From contig NOWV01000244.1 in assembly GCA_003344405.1 (NCBI GenBank), positions 29,143 through 93,142 of the forward strand: a DNA stretch of 64,000 bases. Direction: 5' to 3'. Of the stretch, positions 25,488 through 37,400 are shown one piece after another (positions within the stretch are counted from its first letter, which is position 1; each line of letters begins with the position of its first letter). Made by a program: the position numbers and the translations under genes. The notes under the pieces were generated by a model. That model did not search any database, was not told the DNA's origin, and was given only the letters and a program-made list of their open reading frames with translations. This DNA comes from Trichoplax sp. H2 (Eukaryota > Placozoa > Uniplacotomia > Trichoplacea).

Positions 25488-27573
25488 GTTGCATCTATAG
25501 TGAATAAGAAGCAGATGCAGGTTATTGTACCTGTCATAGAAATGCGATCTTGACGACCTTTTGGATATGGTTGACTGTAAAATACGTACAGGATTGCAGA
25601 TTAATAATTATGGATGTGTCATCTGCGATGTGTATAACAGTAAGATGGGTATGTCTGTACTCATGTACAGCAATCATCGATATGCTCGTCTTGAGAAATA
25701 CAGTATCTTAAGCATTTCTTTTTGAAATGCAGTTTACACTCTGTACAATATCAATGTAGATTGTAGATTCTGTGGTGTATGCGACGATGGGGATATTTAG
25801 TAATATACTCGTAGCTATTTTATTGGTAAGAAGAGCAATAATCGACTTTTGCGTGTTTCTCATATAATAGAATTACAATCTTTCAAGACATCCCTCAGCA
25901 GTTTCTACATTAAAATAAAAATCTAGATTGTAGATTATGCACTAAAAGTAACTATTATTAAAATGTTGGAATAGGCGAACGTTTTTGTAAGTTAGTGAAG
26001 CAGTCGTCGCGGAACATATTTCGAAATTAGTGGTATTTCTTGAAATTGTACAATATACTCGTGCTTCCAGACGAGCTACACTTTTATTTTATACTTTGAC
26101 AATTTCTATTTTAGAAATAAATTGCTAGAACAATTTCAAAATTTGTACACAACGGTGTCTACTTGAGTGCCTAACAATTCAGTTTTTATAAACATGGTAC
26201 GAGCAATCGCCAATTCCTTATTGGTACTTCATCTACAACCATTCAATTATATTACTGCATCAACATTTGGTATCTTTGCGATGATTTCATATCTAATAAC
26301 ACGATATGTTACGGGCAATGTTTTCAATCGCGCGATGTATTACAAAACTTGGCCATCACAGGCATTAACAGCATATTTCACGATCAATATGATTCATTTA
26401 ATCATGATCACAAGGTAAAGTGACCAGGGCAGATTTAGAATTCTTCATTAGGATAAGTAAGCGATCATCAATCACACGCTAACTAGTACAAATATCAGAG
26501 CTCAAATAGCGGTTATTGCTTTCAAAATTTAAAGCTTGTTTTTGAGTGTCACCTTTCCTATCCTCTTTCCTGGGTCATTAACCGCTGTTAAATAAATAGC
26601 TTCGCACCTATTTCACTTTATCTAAACTTTAATGTAACTTGACAGCTTTCGATAAGATAGATTTACTGTATGTAGTTTTTAAATTTGACCATAAATGATA
26701 TGAACTAACGCTTATACCTTCTAGCTAAAGCTATAGTTTTCTGTTACAGACCATCTTTTAATAAGTGATTATTCTTAAATCCCTACTCAATCCTTAACTA
26801 TACAATTCTCGAATTACAAGATTGATTTCAAAGGCGTCGTGATCGTTGATGTACGATTCAGGATAATGAAGCGATTCAAAATTATCTTAGTCGCAAAAGC
26901 GTGACCAACTTTTCTTCCTAAGCATCAAGGCTCCAAAAACAAGTAAAAATAATTACGATTTTTATATTGTATAATCGGTTAATTTCAGTGATTTTATCCA
27001 ATGTGAAGAGGATCACAAATTGTTATACGACCCAAAGCAACGAATCGAGATACATTGCGTAAAAGTATCTAGACTATCAAAAGATGAATAAATTTCATAA
27101 GACTGAAAACTGTTCGATATAGGTTACAAAGTGTTCCTATCCTGCACTGGTAATAATCGTCCAAATACTATTGTTAAGTTCAAAGCTAAGGAATAAGCGA
27201 ATAGCATATCGAAATTGTAATTTATCTACGCTACTAGACTATCCTTTCAACTGTACCGACATTAGCTACAAGATTCTTTCATATTTATAGCAGGCGAAAT
27301 TACAGCGTTTCAGGACAATACTATACAATCCTTCATTAAAGTTGTAATAGACTGTAGTACCAATAACATTACCTCCCGCGCAATTAACGGGACCAGCTTA
27401 ATATATGATTATCGTGACACTAATATAGAACAAATACTTAAAAACTATTTTTAAGTTAATTAAATAGCAATAATATCATAATCGGTATTTGAAATTCAAT
27501 ACGGCATTAATCCATTCTCCATTCCAATTTTAAGGCTAAACCTTATCTTCCATATTCAAAGCGGTAGCAATTT
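25488..27573. other. Convergent intergenic spacer between MANEA and eIF1A
   Basis: About 2.1 kb of AT-rich DNA containing the 3' flanks of both genes. An 83-codon hydrophobic frame at 26167-26418 starts on TTG (first ATG at 26194) and has no recognisable family. I see no gene, RNA or repeat that I can support. Confidence 0.6.
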
Positions 27574-29854
27574 TTATATCTAGATAGTATCCAATTAGTA
27601 ACGTCAAGAAAATGAGTCGCAGGTAGTGATGAGCACATGTAATCATACACCAGCACATCCAGTAAAGAAGTGCTTTCCAAAACTGACCATCATAGTCAAT
27701 TTCATATTAGAAATACTGCTCAATCAACATTGCTACGCGTATGGTAAATATCGACAACTTACATCATCAATTTCATCATCTTCTTGATCAATATCGAAAG
27801 TGATATCGTCTTCTTCTTCGTTTTCCATTGTTCCTGTATCAGCAATTTTAGCTGCAAACGATTGAATACATTGGTTGTCAATTCAAGCGCAATGATACAT
27901 CATAATGAAAAGATTGATGAATGTACCATTTTCAGGCAATTCTCCATACGCTTTTAGATTTCTTGCTTCATCGGCCGTATATTTCAGAATAACATCAGCT
28001 TTAGCATCCTAATTGGATAATTGGATCAATCTGTTCAGTCATCATTGTGAACAACGATAATAATAATACAGAATGTTTACAGTAGCGTTAGCTAATAAAT
28101 CATGCCAGTCATGTGTGATCACTTAAGAGCACATTTTCAAAACAGGAATCCACTTACAAATCATTTCAATGACACTAAATGCATCATTGACTTTATCTCA
28201 AAGCATTAAGATAGATGAAAATAAAGCAGCTGGGAATAATTATGAATTCAATCGATTGAGATATGTAGGTAGTACGCACCTGGTAGTCTCTTAACCCAAG
28301 AAGTATAATATCACCTTGATTAATCCATACCTGCAATTTGAAATGAGAGTTTTAAGAGTTAGCATTTACTGGCATTTAGGCCAAAACTATTTCATGTCTT
28401 CAACTGATTATTCTCCAATTGAGGTAGGTCAAACTATTTTATGTCTTGTATGAGCTATTCTCAAATTGACGTCGGTCAAACTATTTCATGTCTTGTACTG
28501 GTTCTCTCCCAATTGACGTAGGTCAAACTATTTCATTTCATTTGTACTGGCTATTCTTAAATTGACGTAGGTCAAGCTATTTCATGTTTTGTACTGGTTA
28601 TTTTCCAATTGAGGTAGGTTAAACTATTTTATGTCTTGTACTGGCTATTCTCAAATTGACTTCGGTCAAACTATTTCATTTCTTGTACTGGCTATTCTCC
28701 AATTGAGGTAGGTCAAACTATTTCATTTCATTTGTACTGGCTATTCTCAAATTGATGTAGGTAAAGCTATTATATGTCTTGTACTGGTTCTTTTCCAATT
28801 GACGTAGGTCAAACTATTTCATTTCATTTGTACTGGCTATTCTCAAATTGACGTCGAACAGTTGTTGTCGAATTGATTTTAGCTACAGAAATGATCAGTA
28901 AGCAAAGCTTGAATTGAGGCACTACTGTAACATAAGAAAATTGACAATCTTTCAAGTCATACACTGATCAACTAGTATTTTGATGCCAATTTGGATAGAC
29001 AAGAGCATTGTCTTGTATGATGAATAATGTATTTTGCAGTGGAAGATGCGTTATGGACATTTGTTACGGTGTGTGGTATTGGAGGTTATCATCAAAGTAA
29101 TTTTCGACTCAATACTGTGGGTAAAATGAGGGTCAATTACCGAGGACAAAGATGACATGGAAGAAGTGGCACTGCATGTTTACAAACTATTCCATAAAGG
29201 TAGGAAAACGAACATGGCCGTGATGTGGGAATGATTGCTTTGGTGCATTCTACTTGTATGTGAACAAACAGAATCACTTAGATAGCCTACTGATTGCTAT
29301 TGCGACGAACAATTGATGACACTGTATGGGAAGAATATGAAAATGAATTTCCAGCAAGTATGTGCGTATTTTCAATTGTATTTGTAGCCAGTAAACGATA
29401 CCTTTTTACGTAACTTTCCACGTATATGGCATAACCGTTTGGTTCCATCAAAGCAAAACGCTTCCAATCTGCCATTGCCTAACATCTTAATGACTTGAGC
29501 GTATTCTGAAAGTGGTTTATCTCATTAGTAAGGCATGAAGTCAAGAGGAATGTGTAGAACAAGGAAAGGCATATCATACTGTCATCATGCTTCTGTACAA
29601 ACAAGAGCTAAAATGGATATAAAAACCTTGTCCATCTTCTTTAAAAATCAGTTCACGCTTCTCGGATTCATTTTCATTCTTACCACGGCGGCGATTTTTA
29701 CCTCCCTTACCTAGACACGAGTATTGGCAATTTTAGACGCTATCGTCATTCTCTCCATGCTATCCTCTACAATCAAGTAGTCAATCATGATCGTTGCACA
29801 CTTGTCTCTTGTGCATCGCTAAAAACGCTAATAAATACCTTTATTTTTGGGCAT
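27574..29854 (-). CDS. EIF1AX: Eukaryotic translation initiation factor 1A, seven exons
   Basis: OB-fold factor of the 43S pre-initiation complex that promotes scanning and start-codon selection. Exons in gene order: 29839-29854 (ATG, MPKNKG), 29627-29710 ([19 protein letters not shown]), 29402-29505 ([20 protein letters not shown]), 28280-28330 ([17 protein letters not shown]), 27927-28008 ([20 protein letters not shown]), 27763-27851 (acidic tail ending DEIDD) and 27574-27579 (Ile then TAA). All phases agree and the product is 143 residues, against 144 in vertebrates. The six-base last exon restores the family ending DDI; its intron has a TACTAAT branch-like site and CTATCTAG acceptor. Without that splice the frame would read through GTAAGT to a stop at 27733. 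Intron 3 carries a minisatellite. Divergent neighbour: ZFAND2B. Confidence 0.95.
28417..28858. repeat. 47-bp minisatellite, ten copies, inside eIF1A intron 3
   Basis: The anchor AATTGA occurs at 28417, 28464, 28511, 28560, 28607, 28654, 28701, 28750, 28797 and 28847, so the unit is 47 bp with occasional 49- or 50-bp forms. The consensus contains AATTGACGTAGGTCAAACTA, then TTTCATGTCTTGTACTGG. The 49-bp variants recur 190 bp apart (28511 and 28701), so blocks of four units were themselves duplicated. It lies between the exons at 28330 and 29402. Confidence 0.95.
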
Positions 29855-31529
29855 GTTGGTCTTGACAGTAATCGATTACTGAATAATAAGGAAATGAAAG
29901 AATCAAAGAGTCGCAAGATACAAGGCCAATGGAATAGAGATCAACGATGGACTAATGTTGAAGTGATTTCTGATGGCTAATTACCGTCTTGACTCGCTTG
30001 GCTGAGTGTTGATGAACACGAGACAGTGGTGTAGAGTACGGCGGTAATCTTTTCTGGCTACAGTCCATTGTACTGTAGTTTACAGTACAGTACAGTACTG
30101 GACAATACTGTAGTGTACTGTACTGCTCATACACACTGTACTCTGTCATACTGTACTGTGCTGTACTGTACAGGAAAGGACGACCAATACTGTTCCCACT
30201 GTGTACTGTAGTTCATGAGCTTCATTCAATAAATTGATGGATTATGCTGTACAGTGTGCAGTACTGTACAATTCCATTCTACTAGGTAAAATAAGCAATT
30301 CTTGACACAGTCATTTCTCCATGACTGTAAGTTGAAGTAAAAAGATCTCAATCGTTGAATACTAACTCTATACAGTAGACTCCACTGACAAAGTGAGTCA
30401 CAATACTCGCCATGACGGCGTAGTATACGCATGGTCTGGGAGCCAAGACTGCGCGTGCTCAATCCAGGGACGATAGTACCGTCCAGTTCTTGCTCCACTT
30501 TGGATACTATAACTTAGCACTGTACAGACACAGTACTGTACACTGTACAGTACAGTAGTGGATTTCTCTTACTACAGTAGAACTTTTGACAGTTTACAGT
30601 ACATGTACCGTATCTCATTCATTGAATTAGCATTGTACTCTACAGTACAGTACCGTCACTACATACAGTACAGTACAGTACAGTACTTTACTGTACTACA
30701 TTACTATACACTGTAGAGGATGATGCAGCAAGCTGTATCATGACCAAGTCTACCTACTATACTGTACGGTGTAGGCATACTTAGAACAGTTACGGTACCC
30801 TAGCGTACAGTACCGTATATACTATACAGTACTGTACACTGTACAGTAGGATACCAACATGACACTACCGTGGATTACTGTACAGTACAGTGTACAGTGT
30901 ACAGTGCGTAGTAGTACTGTACTCAAAGCTATTTTTAGTACAGTACGCCTTGTCGTACAGTACACTGTACTGTACCGTAGCCTACGAAACTTCATACTGT
31001 ACACTGTACAGGACAGTACCATAGAGGATGATGCAGCAAGCTGTATCATGACCAAGTCTAGCTATTATACTGTACTGTACAGTACTGTACGGTGTAGACA
31101 TACAGTACTTAGAACAGTCACGGTACCCTAGCGTACAGTGTACAGTGCGTAGTAGTACTGTAATCAAAGCTATTTTTAGTACAGTGTACTGTACTGTACT
31201 GTACTGTACAGTGTACAGTGTACAGTGCGTAGTAGTACTGTAATCAAAGCTATTTTTAGTACAGTGTACTGTACAGTACTGTACCGTAGCCTACGAAACT
31301 TCATACTGTACACTGTACAGGACAGTACCATACAGGATGATGCTGCAAGCTGTATCATGACCAAGTCTAGCTGCTATACTGTACGGTGTAGGCGTTCAAC
31401 ACCCCACCGTACGGTAGTCAGAATTGTGTTGATGTCGCTGAAAGTGTTTCGTCATCATGTAGCTTCAATCACAACAAATCGAATCCTGGCAACCGGCCGC
31501 GATAGGCTACAGCAGCAGCTTGAATGGTG
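29855..31529. promoter_or_regulatory. Divergent intergenic region between eIF1A and ZFAND2B, filled with GTACAGT repeats
   Basis: The starts of two divergent housekeeping genes are 1.7 kb apart, so both promoters should lie here. The region is dominated by GTACAGT repeats (about 30064-30175, 30255-30275 and 30515-31420). Many short ORFs in all frames are by-products of the repeats, with monotonous YSTVQYS/TVLYRTV composition. Promoter function is inferred from position only. Confidence 0.6.
30064..31420. repeat. Large GTACAGT palindromic repeat block with three ~308-bp higher-order units
   Basis: Dense runs of TACTGTACAGTAC, GTGTACAGTGTACAGT and related words. A marker segment (AGGATGATGCAGCAAGCTGT) begins at 30716 and 31024, and again with one mismatch near 31333, giving a 308-309-bp higher-order period. 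A second marker, GTGCGTAGTAGTACTGTA-like, occurs at 30904, 31145 and 31225; the last two are an extra 80-bp duplication inside the second unit. Nearly every stretch can pair with a neighbour because the core is self-complementary. Confidence 0.9.
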
Positions 31530-34462
31530 ATGGAGTTCCCTCAATTAGGCCAAAATTGCTCCAATCCTCAATGCTCAAGATTAGGTAGATGGCCACCATT
31601 GACATCAGTGATAGTACAAGTAGAGTAGAGAGTACTGATACCTATTTTTCAAATGCAGTTGCTACTTGCTTGCTACAATCTTACTGTCAGGGATGATGTT
31701 GATGACATTGTTTTGCGGATAGGATAGGGATGGCATGATCAATGAATAGGCTCAATTTGCTTTGCAGTTGCTAATCGATCTTATTAGAGAGGAAAAAATG
31801 TGGGAAATGCCACAATTTGTACTAGACTCATTCTATTAGTAAATAAAAGCTGGAGTCAGCATGCTGTAGTTGAAGAATATCCCATCTCATAAATCGCCAT
31901 GACGCCAGTTGATAGTCTTGCCCTAGTATGACTTACCTTCCATTCGATGTGCTGTAAAATGGTGTGTAGAAAGTACTACTGACGTAGCCTATCTTCCAGT
32001 CTACTATCATGTATCCATCTTGATGTAAAATATCCTGCATTTTCATCAACATTATTGACATTGCATAGGCAATTGCAACTGGTATACTCTATACTAGCTT
32101 TTGATCAACGCATCTTCTTGACTGCTAGTTCATACGCCAAATGGTAATCCTTCTGTAACCTGCTTATATCCCTCAAAGCCATCTTTACTTGCTTGCATGC
32201 ATACAAGTCGTTTCTTGATAGCAGGCCAATCTAGATCGATTACCAATTTCTAAATCTAGTGACAAGAATGGATACTTATCGGAAATAATTGATAGTCCAA
32301 CATTCTAAATGTCAATTTGAGCACCGTAGTATTGATTAAATCCATCAAAAAAATATTACATTTGTAATAAGGAGAACATCATATTATATTATTGGTTCGT
32401 AAATACTACTTGTGTATACTAATTCAGCAAATAAAGTAGCAATTACTTACTACAGACTTACATAAGGCATTGGTGTATGCTTTTAAAACTATGCTATACA
32501 GTAATTTGTTTAGAATTGGTTAAAGATGGAAACAATACCGCCTTAGATTCACGATAGAAGATATGTGAAGGTCTTACTATACTGTAGACATTGCAGTGAT
32601 TTAGAATACAGCAATTGAAAACCTTTCATATCCATAGTGTAAGGAATGATTCAGTTAGATACGACCTACAGTGTTGCCAAATTATTCATAACAATCTTCG
32701 TCTCTTCTGATGACGGAGTCGCAATGATACTGATATGTACTTGTATTTGAAACGTTTCCATTACCATTCTATTACAACGGAATTCAATGCTACTTTTTAG
32801 GATGTACAAGTACCTGTCTGCCCTTTATGCAATCAACCAGTACCAGTTGGTAAGGGTGAATCACCGGACGATAAGGTAATTTCATGTTTCGTTTACCTTA
32901 TAAGACCTATGTGTAGTAAAGCAGTAAGGTGCGCCAGTCATTGTAGTTGTTGGTTAGGCTACTTAAGATTTAGTTGAAATATTCAATTGAAGTTTGTTAC
33001 TCCAAATGGACGTTCTAATTGCAATTGGAAACGGATTATTTCTAAACTAACTGTCCGATGAATCGATAGGTTAGTAGGCATATGGACAATGATTGCAAAT
33101 TTGAGAAACCTGTTAAGCGAAGTAATCGATGCTCACTTAAAGGTTGCAAAATGATTGAGGTACGTATATTCGTAATTGATTAACGCTACTCAAATATGGA
33201 TTGTAACGAGAATCAGCAACTGATTGGCAAATATTTACGTTAACATTCGCTTTGAATATTAGCGAACAATTTACCATTATTAAACAATTATAATCACAAC
33301 GTATACATGTACAGTCTTCTATCATGGTAAATGATACTGTATTGAATTTTTGCGCTTTTTTGGACTTTTGCAGCTAGTTCCTGTTGTCTGTCCTAGTTGT
33401 AAAAAAAACTTTTGCCTTAAACACCGACATGAACAGGATCATAACTGCCAACCTAGGTAAAAATCATTTCATTCCCAATGAACTAAATCTTTGTTGCCCA
33501 GAGTCAAAAAGTATCGGAAATAATCAATTTTAATGGACTGAAATATCTTTTACCTGTTAAAGGAAATGCACTGTTCTTTTATTTGATTATCAAATTAATT
33601 TAAGCTCCATATTTCTGGTGTATCTTCAAAATGTTTAAATTTGTCTAAACTAAAACATGTTACTCATGATCTACAACCAGTAATAGGCTCGGTACGACTA
33701 AAACCATCAATCCGAGGCCGAAATACTCTTACCAGCAATCGACATTATCACAAATTGGGGGTTCACTTAACAGGTTGATTTACAATACCTAATTTAAATT
33801 ATGGCTATTTAATATATCATTTCGGGTTCGTTCATACTTCAGTATTGTAACGCTTTATAATGACAATAATAGACAAAGACAAGAGCGACTCCAAAGACAG
33901 CAATTAAGTTCGGCAAATGGCAATAAGAGACAGTTACCAGTACAAGAAAATTATGGACAACTTCAGACTCAAATGGTAATATTTGATATCCGATATAGTA
34001 CTTATATATTAGTTACATAAATGGTAGTAGAAATAAAAATTTAACTTTCCTTTACAATTAGACAGAAGACGAAGCTTATGCGCTTGCAGTACAAGCATCT
34101 TTGGCAGATTCAGGCACGACGCATCAAGGAATGCAATCGTCAAGTTCGGCATCCAGGTTTATTTATTAACATTTTTAATTAAAGAGCAATAAATTCATTA
34201 TGAACTACGCACTAAATACTAATAAAACGTCATTATTCATAAAGGCAACAAGAAGATTCTGACAAAGAATTAGCACAGGCTATCGCCGCATCATTGCAAG
34301 AATCCAACCCAACGAGGAAAGATCAGAAGGTATAGCGACCTTTTAATGTTCTTTTGACTATTTCACTGTTACTACTGCAGTTTAGCATATTAATTAATTC
34401 TGATGTTCGATTGCTTTTTTTCTCAGAAATCGGAGAGCAAGTTTGACTGTGTTCTGTCGTAG
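31530..34462 (+). CDS. ZFAND2B: AN1-type zinc finger / UIM protein with CaaX tail (ZFAND2B, AIRAP-like); one exon not located
   Basis: Proteasome- and ER-associated quality-control adaptor. Exons found: 31530-31584 (MEFPQLGQNCSNPQCSRL), 32801-32875 (DVQVPVCPLCNQPVPVGKGE), 33070-33159 (HMDNDCKF, NRCSLKGCKMIE), 33374-33456 (CPSCKKNFCLKHRHEQDHNC), 33687-33773, 33873-33975 (Gln-rich), 34062-34156 (UIM 1, DEAYALAVQASLADS), 34245-34329 (UIM 2, DKELAQAIAASLQES) and 34427-34462. The last exon follows a strong pyrimidine tract and ends KFDCVLS-stop, a CaaX prenylation box, as vertebrate ZFAND2B also has. If exon 8 were read through, the protein would end at 34335 without the CaaX. The exon completing the first AN1 finger should lie between 31585 and 32800; I could not find it. 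Divergent from eIF1A. Confidence 0.88.
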
Positions 34463-37400
34463 CGTTCTGTTCAAATATGATTTTGATACTAATCGAAATA
34501 CAATTTAATATCTGTCTTTTAATAATTCTGCGAGTATTTGGCATTTGTGCTATCCTGTAACGAAATATGCTCATTAAATAATATGCTATGTAATAGGTCT
34601 TTAATGTTATTAAAATATAAATATGTAAATAGATTATACAATTCGTCAGTAACTTCACATTATTCTGCCAAAAATAACGTAATTTAAAATGGAATTACTG
34701 ATTGAAACCTGCAGGCCTTCGCTAAAACGGCACTGTACATAAAATGAATGAATTATTTCAACTTTTGTATTCGCTAATACGGACTATCGCTGAAATATTA
34801 CTTCAGCCCGAATGCTCACGTACATTGATTCTTGATAGTAATAGTTATATGCTACTATGAGCTGAATTGTATGTGAACATCACTTTACGAATTACAATTG
34901 ATGTTAGTCTTACAGCTATACGCGTATATTTAATTGCCTCCGTACAAAATAATTTTCAATTTTTTGGTTGCATTCTACCTTGCACTTGATGATTCATATT
35001 TTTAATATTGCTCCATATTCCAATCCTGATACTGGACTAGCAGTGGAAGACTGTCATGGGTATCACAATCTGTAATTATTATTATGAATATACACCTATG
35101 TAAGTAATAAATAAATGAAGCTTTAGTCAATGCATGACTTTAGAATGTGTTCCGTAAGGATTTATCTTATTCAGGATGAACATAATTATTGACTTGGCGA
35201 AGTTGTCCAGATTGCCATATGAATCATTTTATATGGGACGAAGTAGACATTGTTTTATTTGAAAAGTGAGATTAAGATTTTGCAGCGCTGCATACGTATC
35301 TTAGTATTTCCATTTCAAAGGTGTTGTATCAGTGTTGAAATATATGCATGCTTATACACAAATGTCATTCAAAGCAAACAATTGTAAAGTACTCACTGAG
35401 TACTATAAAATATGTTGCTCAGGTAAATCACGACATATTGCATTAACCCGATATAGGATATGCTGTAGCTTGTTATCATTTCAAGATGGTAAAAAAAGTT
35501 AAAATTAATAACCATGAAATGTCGTTAAGTGGACAACACCTATATCATACCTAGATCAGAACATAAGTTGACTGTAACGTAAGTAGCTATGCTGCTTGCA
35601 TATGTAGCAGATTGCCTTAATTGCCCCATTTAGACAGCTTGGCAGTATTTCTTCTTGTTGCTATTATAATTAACTGATTCTGTGATCCAAAGCGGAAACA
35701 AATGAATTATCATAATTACACCATTTATTATATATTATTGATTCTGTTAGAGTTTAATCTCAAACGACTTCAGACAGTCAATTTCAGTACCTTTAACCAG
35801 TACTATCAGACATATTATTATGAAAATAATAATATGATCAAAATGGTAGCTTAAAATTTATCACTGCATGAGATGCTGTTGATATCAATACAGCACACTC
35901 TGAAAGTTTATTGGGCTATATGCGTCCAGTTCATACAAAAAAGTTAATCTAATGAGATTCAGTACATTTTCGTAAAGCATTTGAATACATTATACGAGAG
36001 TATTAGACGAGTATTTACAGAGATCTGATCCAGAGTTTTGTTGCTGCTCTATATGAATTATTTGAACGTCTCTTACATGCAATTAGCGTAATTATTAGTT
36101 GGCTTAGGGTACTGTGTTCTTTAAATGAGAGGCAAAAGTGTCATACTTTTAACTTGAGTAATATCAATCTTAGTCTTAGCCTAGTAGATAAAGTAAAAAA
36201 TATTCTTGGACGCAGTTTACTATCGATCCAATCGTAAATTACTACTGCAGTTCTGATGTTATAAAACAGTACCTACAATAATATAGTATTACAACTACTA
36301 CGAATAGAGCATTAAACATATATACGCGGTTTTACATTTAGAATAGCCGATACAATCATCAATAGGTGCAGAAATCAAGCTTATGACAAAAGTTTCCATA
36401 GATAAAATTTTTGTGCAATTGGGAAGAACCATGAACGACTCAAAATTGATTCTTTTGCTGTAATACAATTGACTAGCTTAAAATCTCTGGAAAAGATTTC
36501 CTATGTTTATTTCGAGTCGTTAACATGACCTCTTGCTTTGCAACTTATTTGGTTGAAATAAGAAATCAGCGCTATTCTTGTATAGTAAATGGTTAATAAG
36601 GTATTTTGTTTCATATATGATGGTTTCTAATCAAAGATTTCCATTACTTTATCCATTTTGAACCTGTCAACAATTATTAAGCCAATATCATACCTTGAAA
36701 TAACTAACAATACTCACCACAAAATCTTTACGTTTGCAGCAATCACAGCCATATAGTCGAATGGCTAAGATCGAAATACTACTTATTCCCAATTCAAATT
36801 GTTGATATTGCTTTCTTGAAACGATAATTATTTCAGTAGCTATCTATGCGAATTGTATATTTAAATTAGAAATGGTTTTCTTATTTTGCAACGTCAATAA
36901 CAAGGCTTATTACGGCTGAAATTTAACTTGATAGCATAATTATCTAAATTAACAGTTCTAATTTGCTTTATCTAAAAAATTATTCATCAGATTGCTATTA
37001 GGCTGGTCCAGGGACGCTTTGAAAATAATTGGAATAGAAAATTCTCCTTTAAAGAAAGCGAGTGCAGATTGTGAGATTATTACACGAGCGACACAATAAC
37101 CAAAATGATATATTGCTAATTCTAGGATAAGTAACGCCAATTAATCAGCGAATTACGATTACAGTTAGTACAAAAGTCTATAGAATCAAATTGAATTAAC
37201 AGGCGACTACGTAAGCTATAATAAGATACATTCAATCTAAGCTTAATAGTAGATTTTTCTTTTAATTATATTTATTTAGAAGGTGAATCACTCCGAGGGT
37301 TGATTAAAATCACCTTTGCATACTGTCGTCGGAAATATTTCTTCTTGGCATAGTAAGCAAGACATGTATAGCATTTAAAATTATCACCATACCAAAAATA

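Noticed and set aside
26167-26418. 83-codon hydrophobic ORF
   Set aside because: Opens on TTG and has no family signature; AT-rich DNA often gives hydrophobic frames.
28417-28858. CRISPR-like regular repeat array
   Set aside because: Units are contiguous with no unique spacers, and it lies in an intron of a eukaryotic gene.
30822-31530. Several ORFs on both strands with YSTVQ/TVLYRT-like composition
   Set aside because: Produced by the GTACAGT repeats in all frames; no domain.
36031-36237. Open frame of about 68 codons without ATG (ALYELFERLLHAISVIISWL)
   Set aside because: No start, no convincing splice partners, no known motif.
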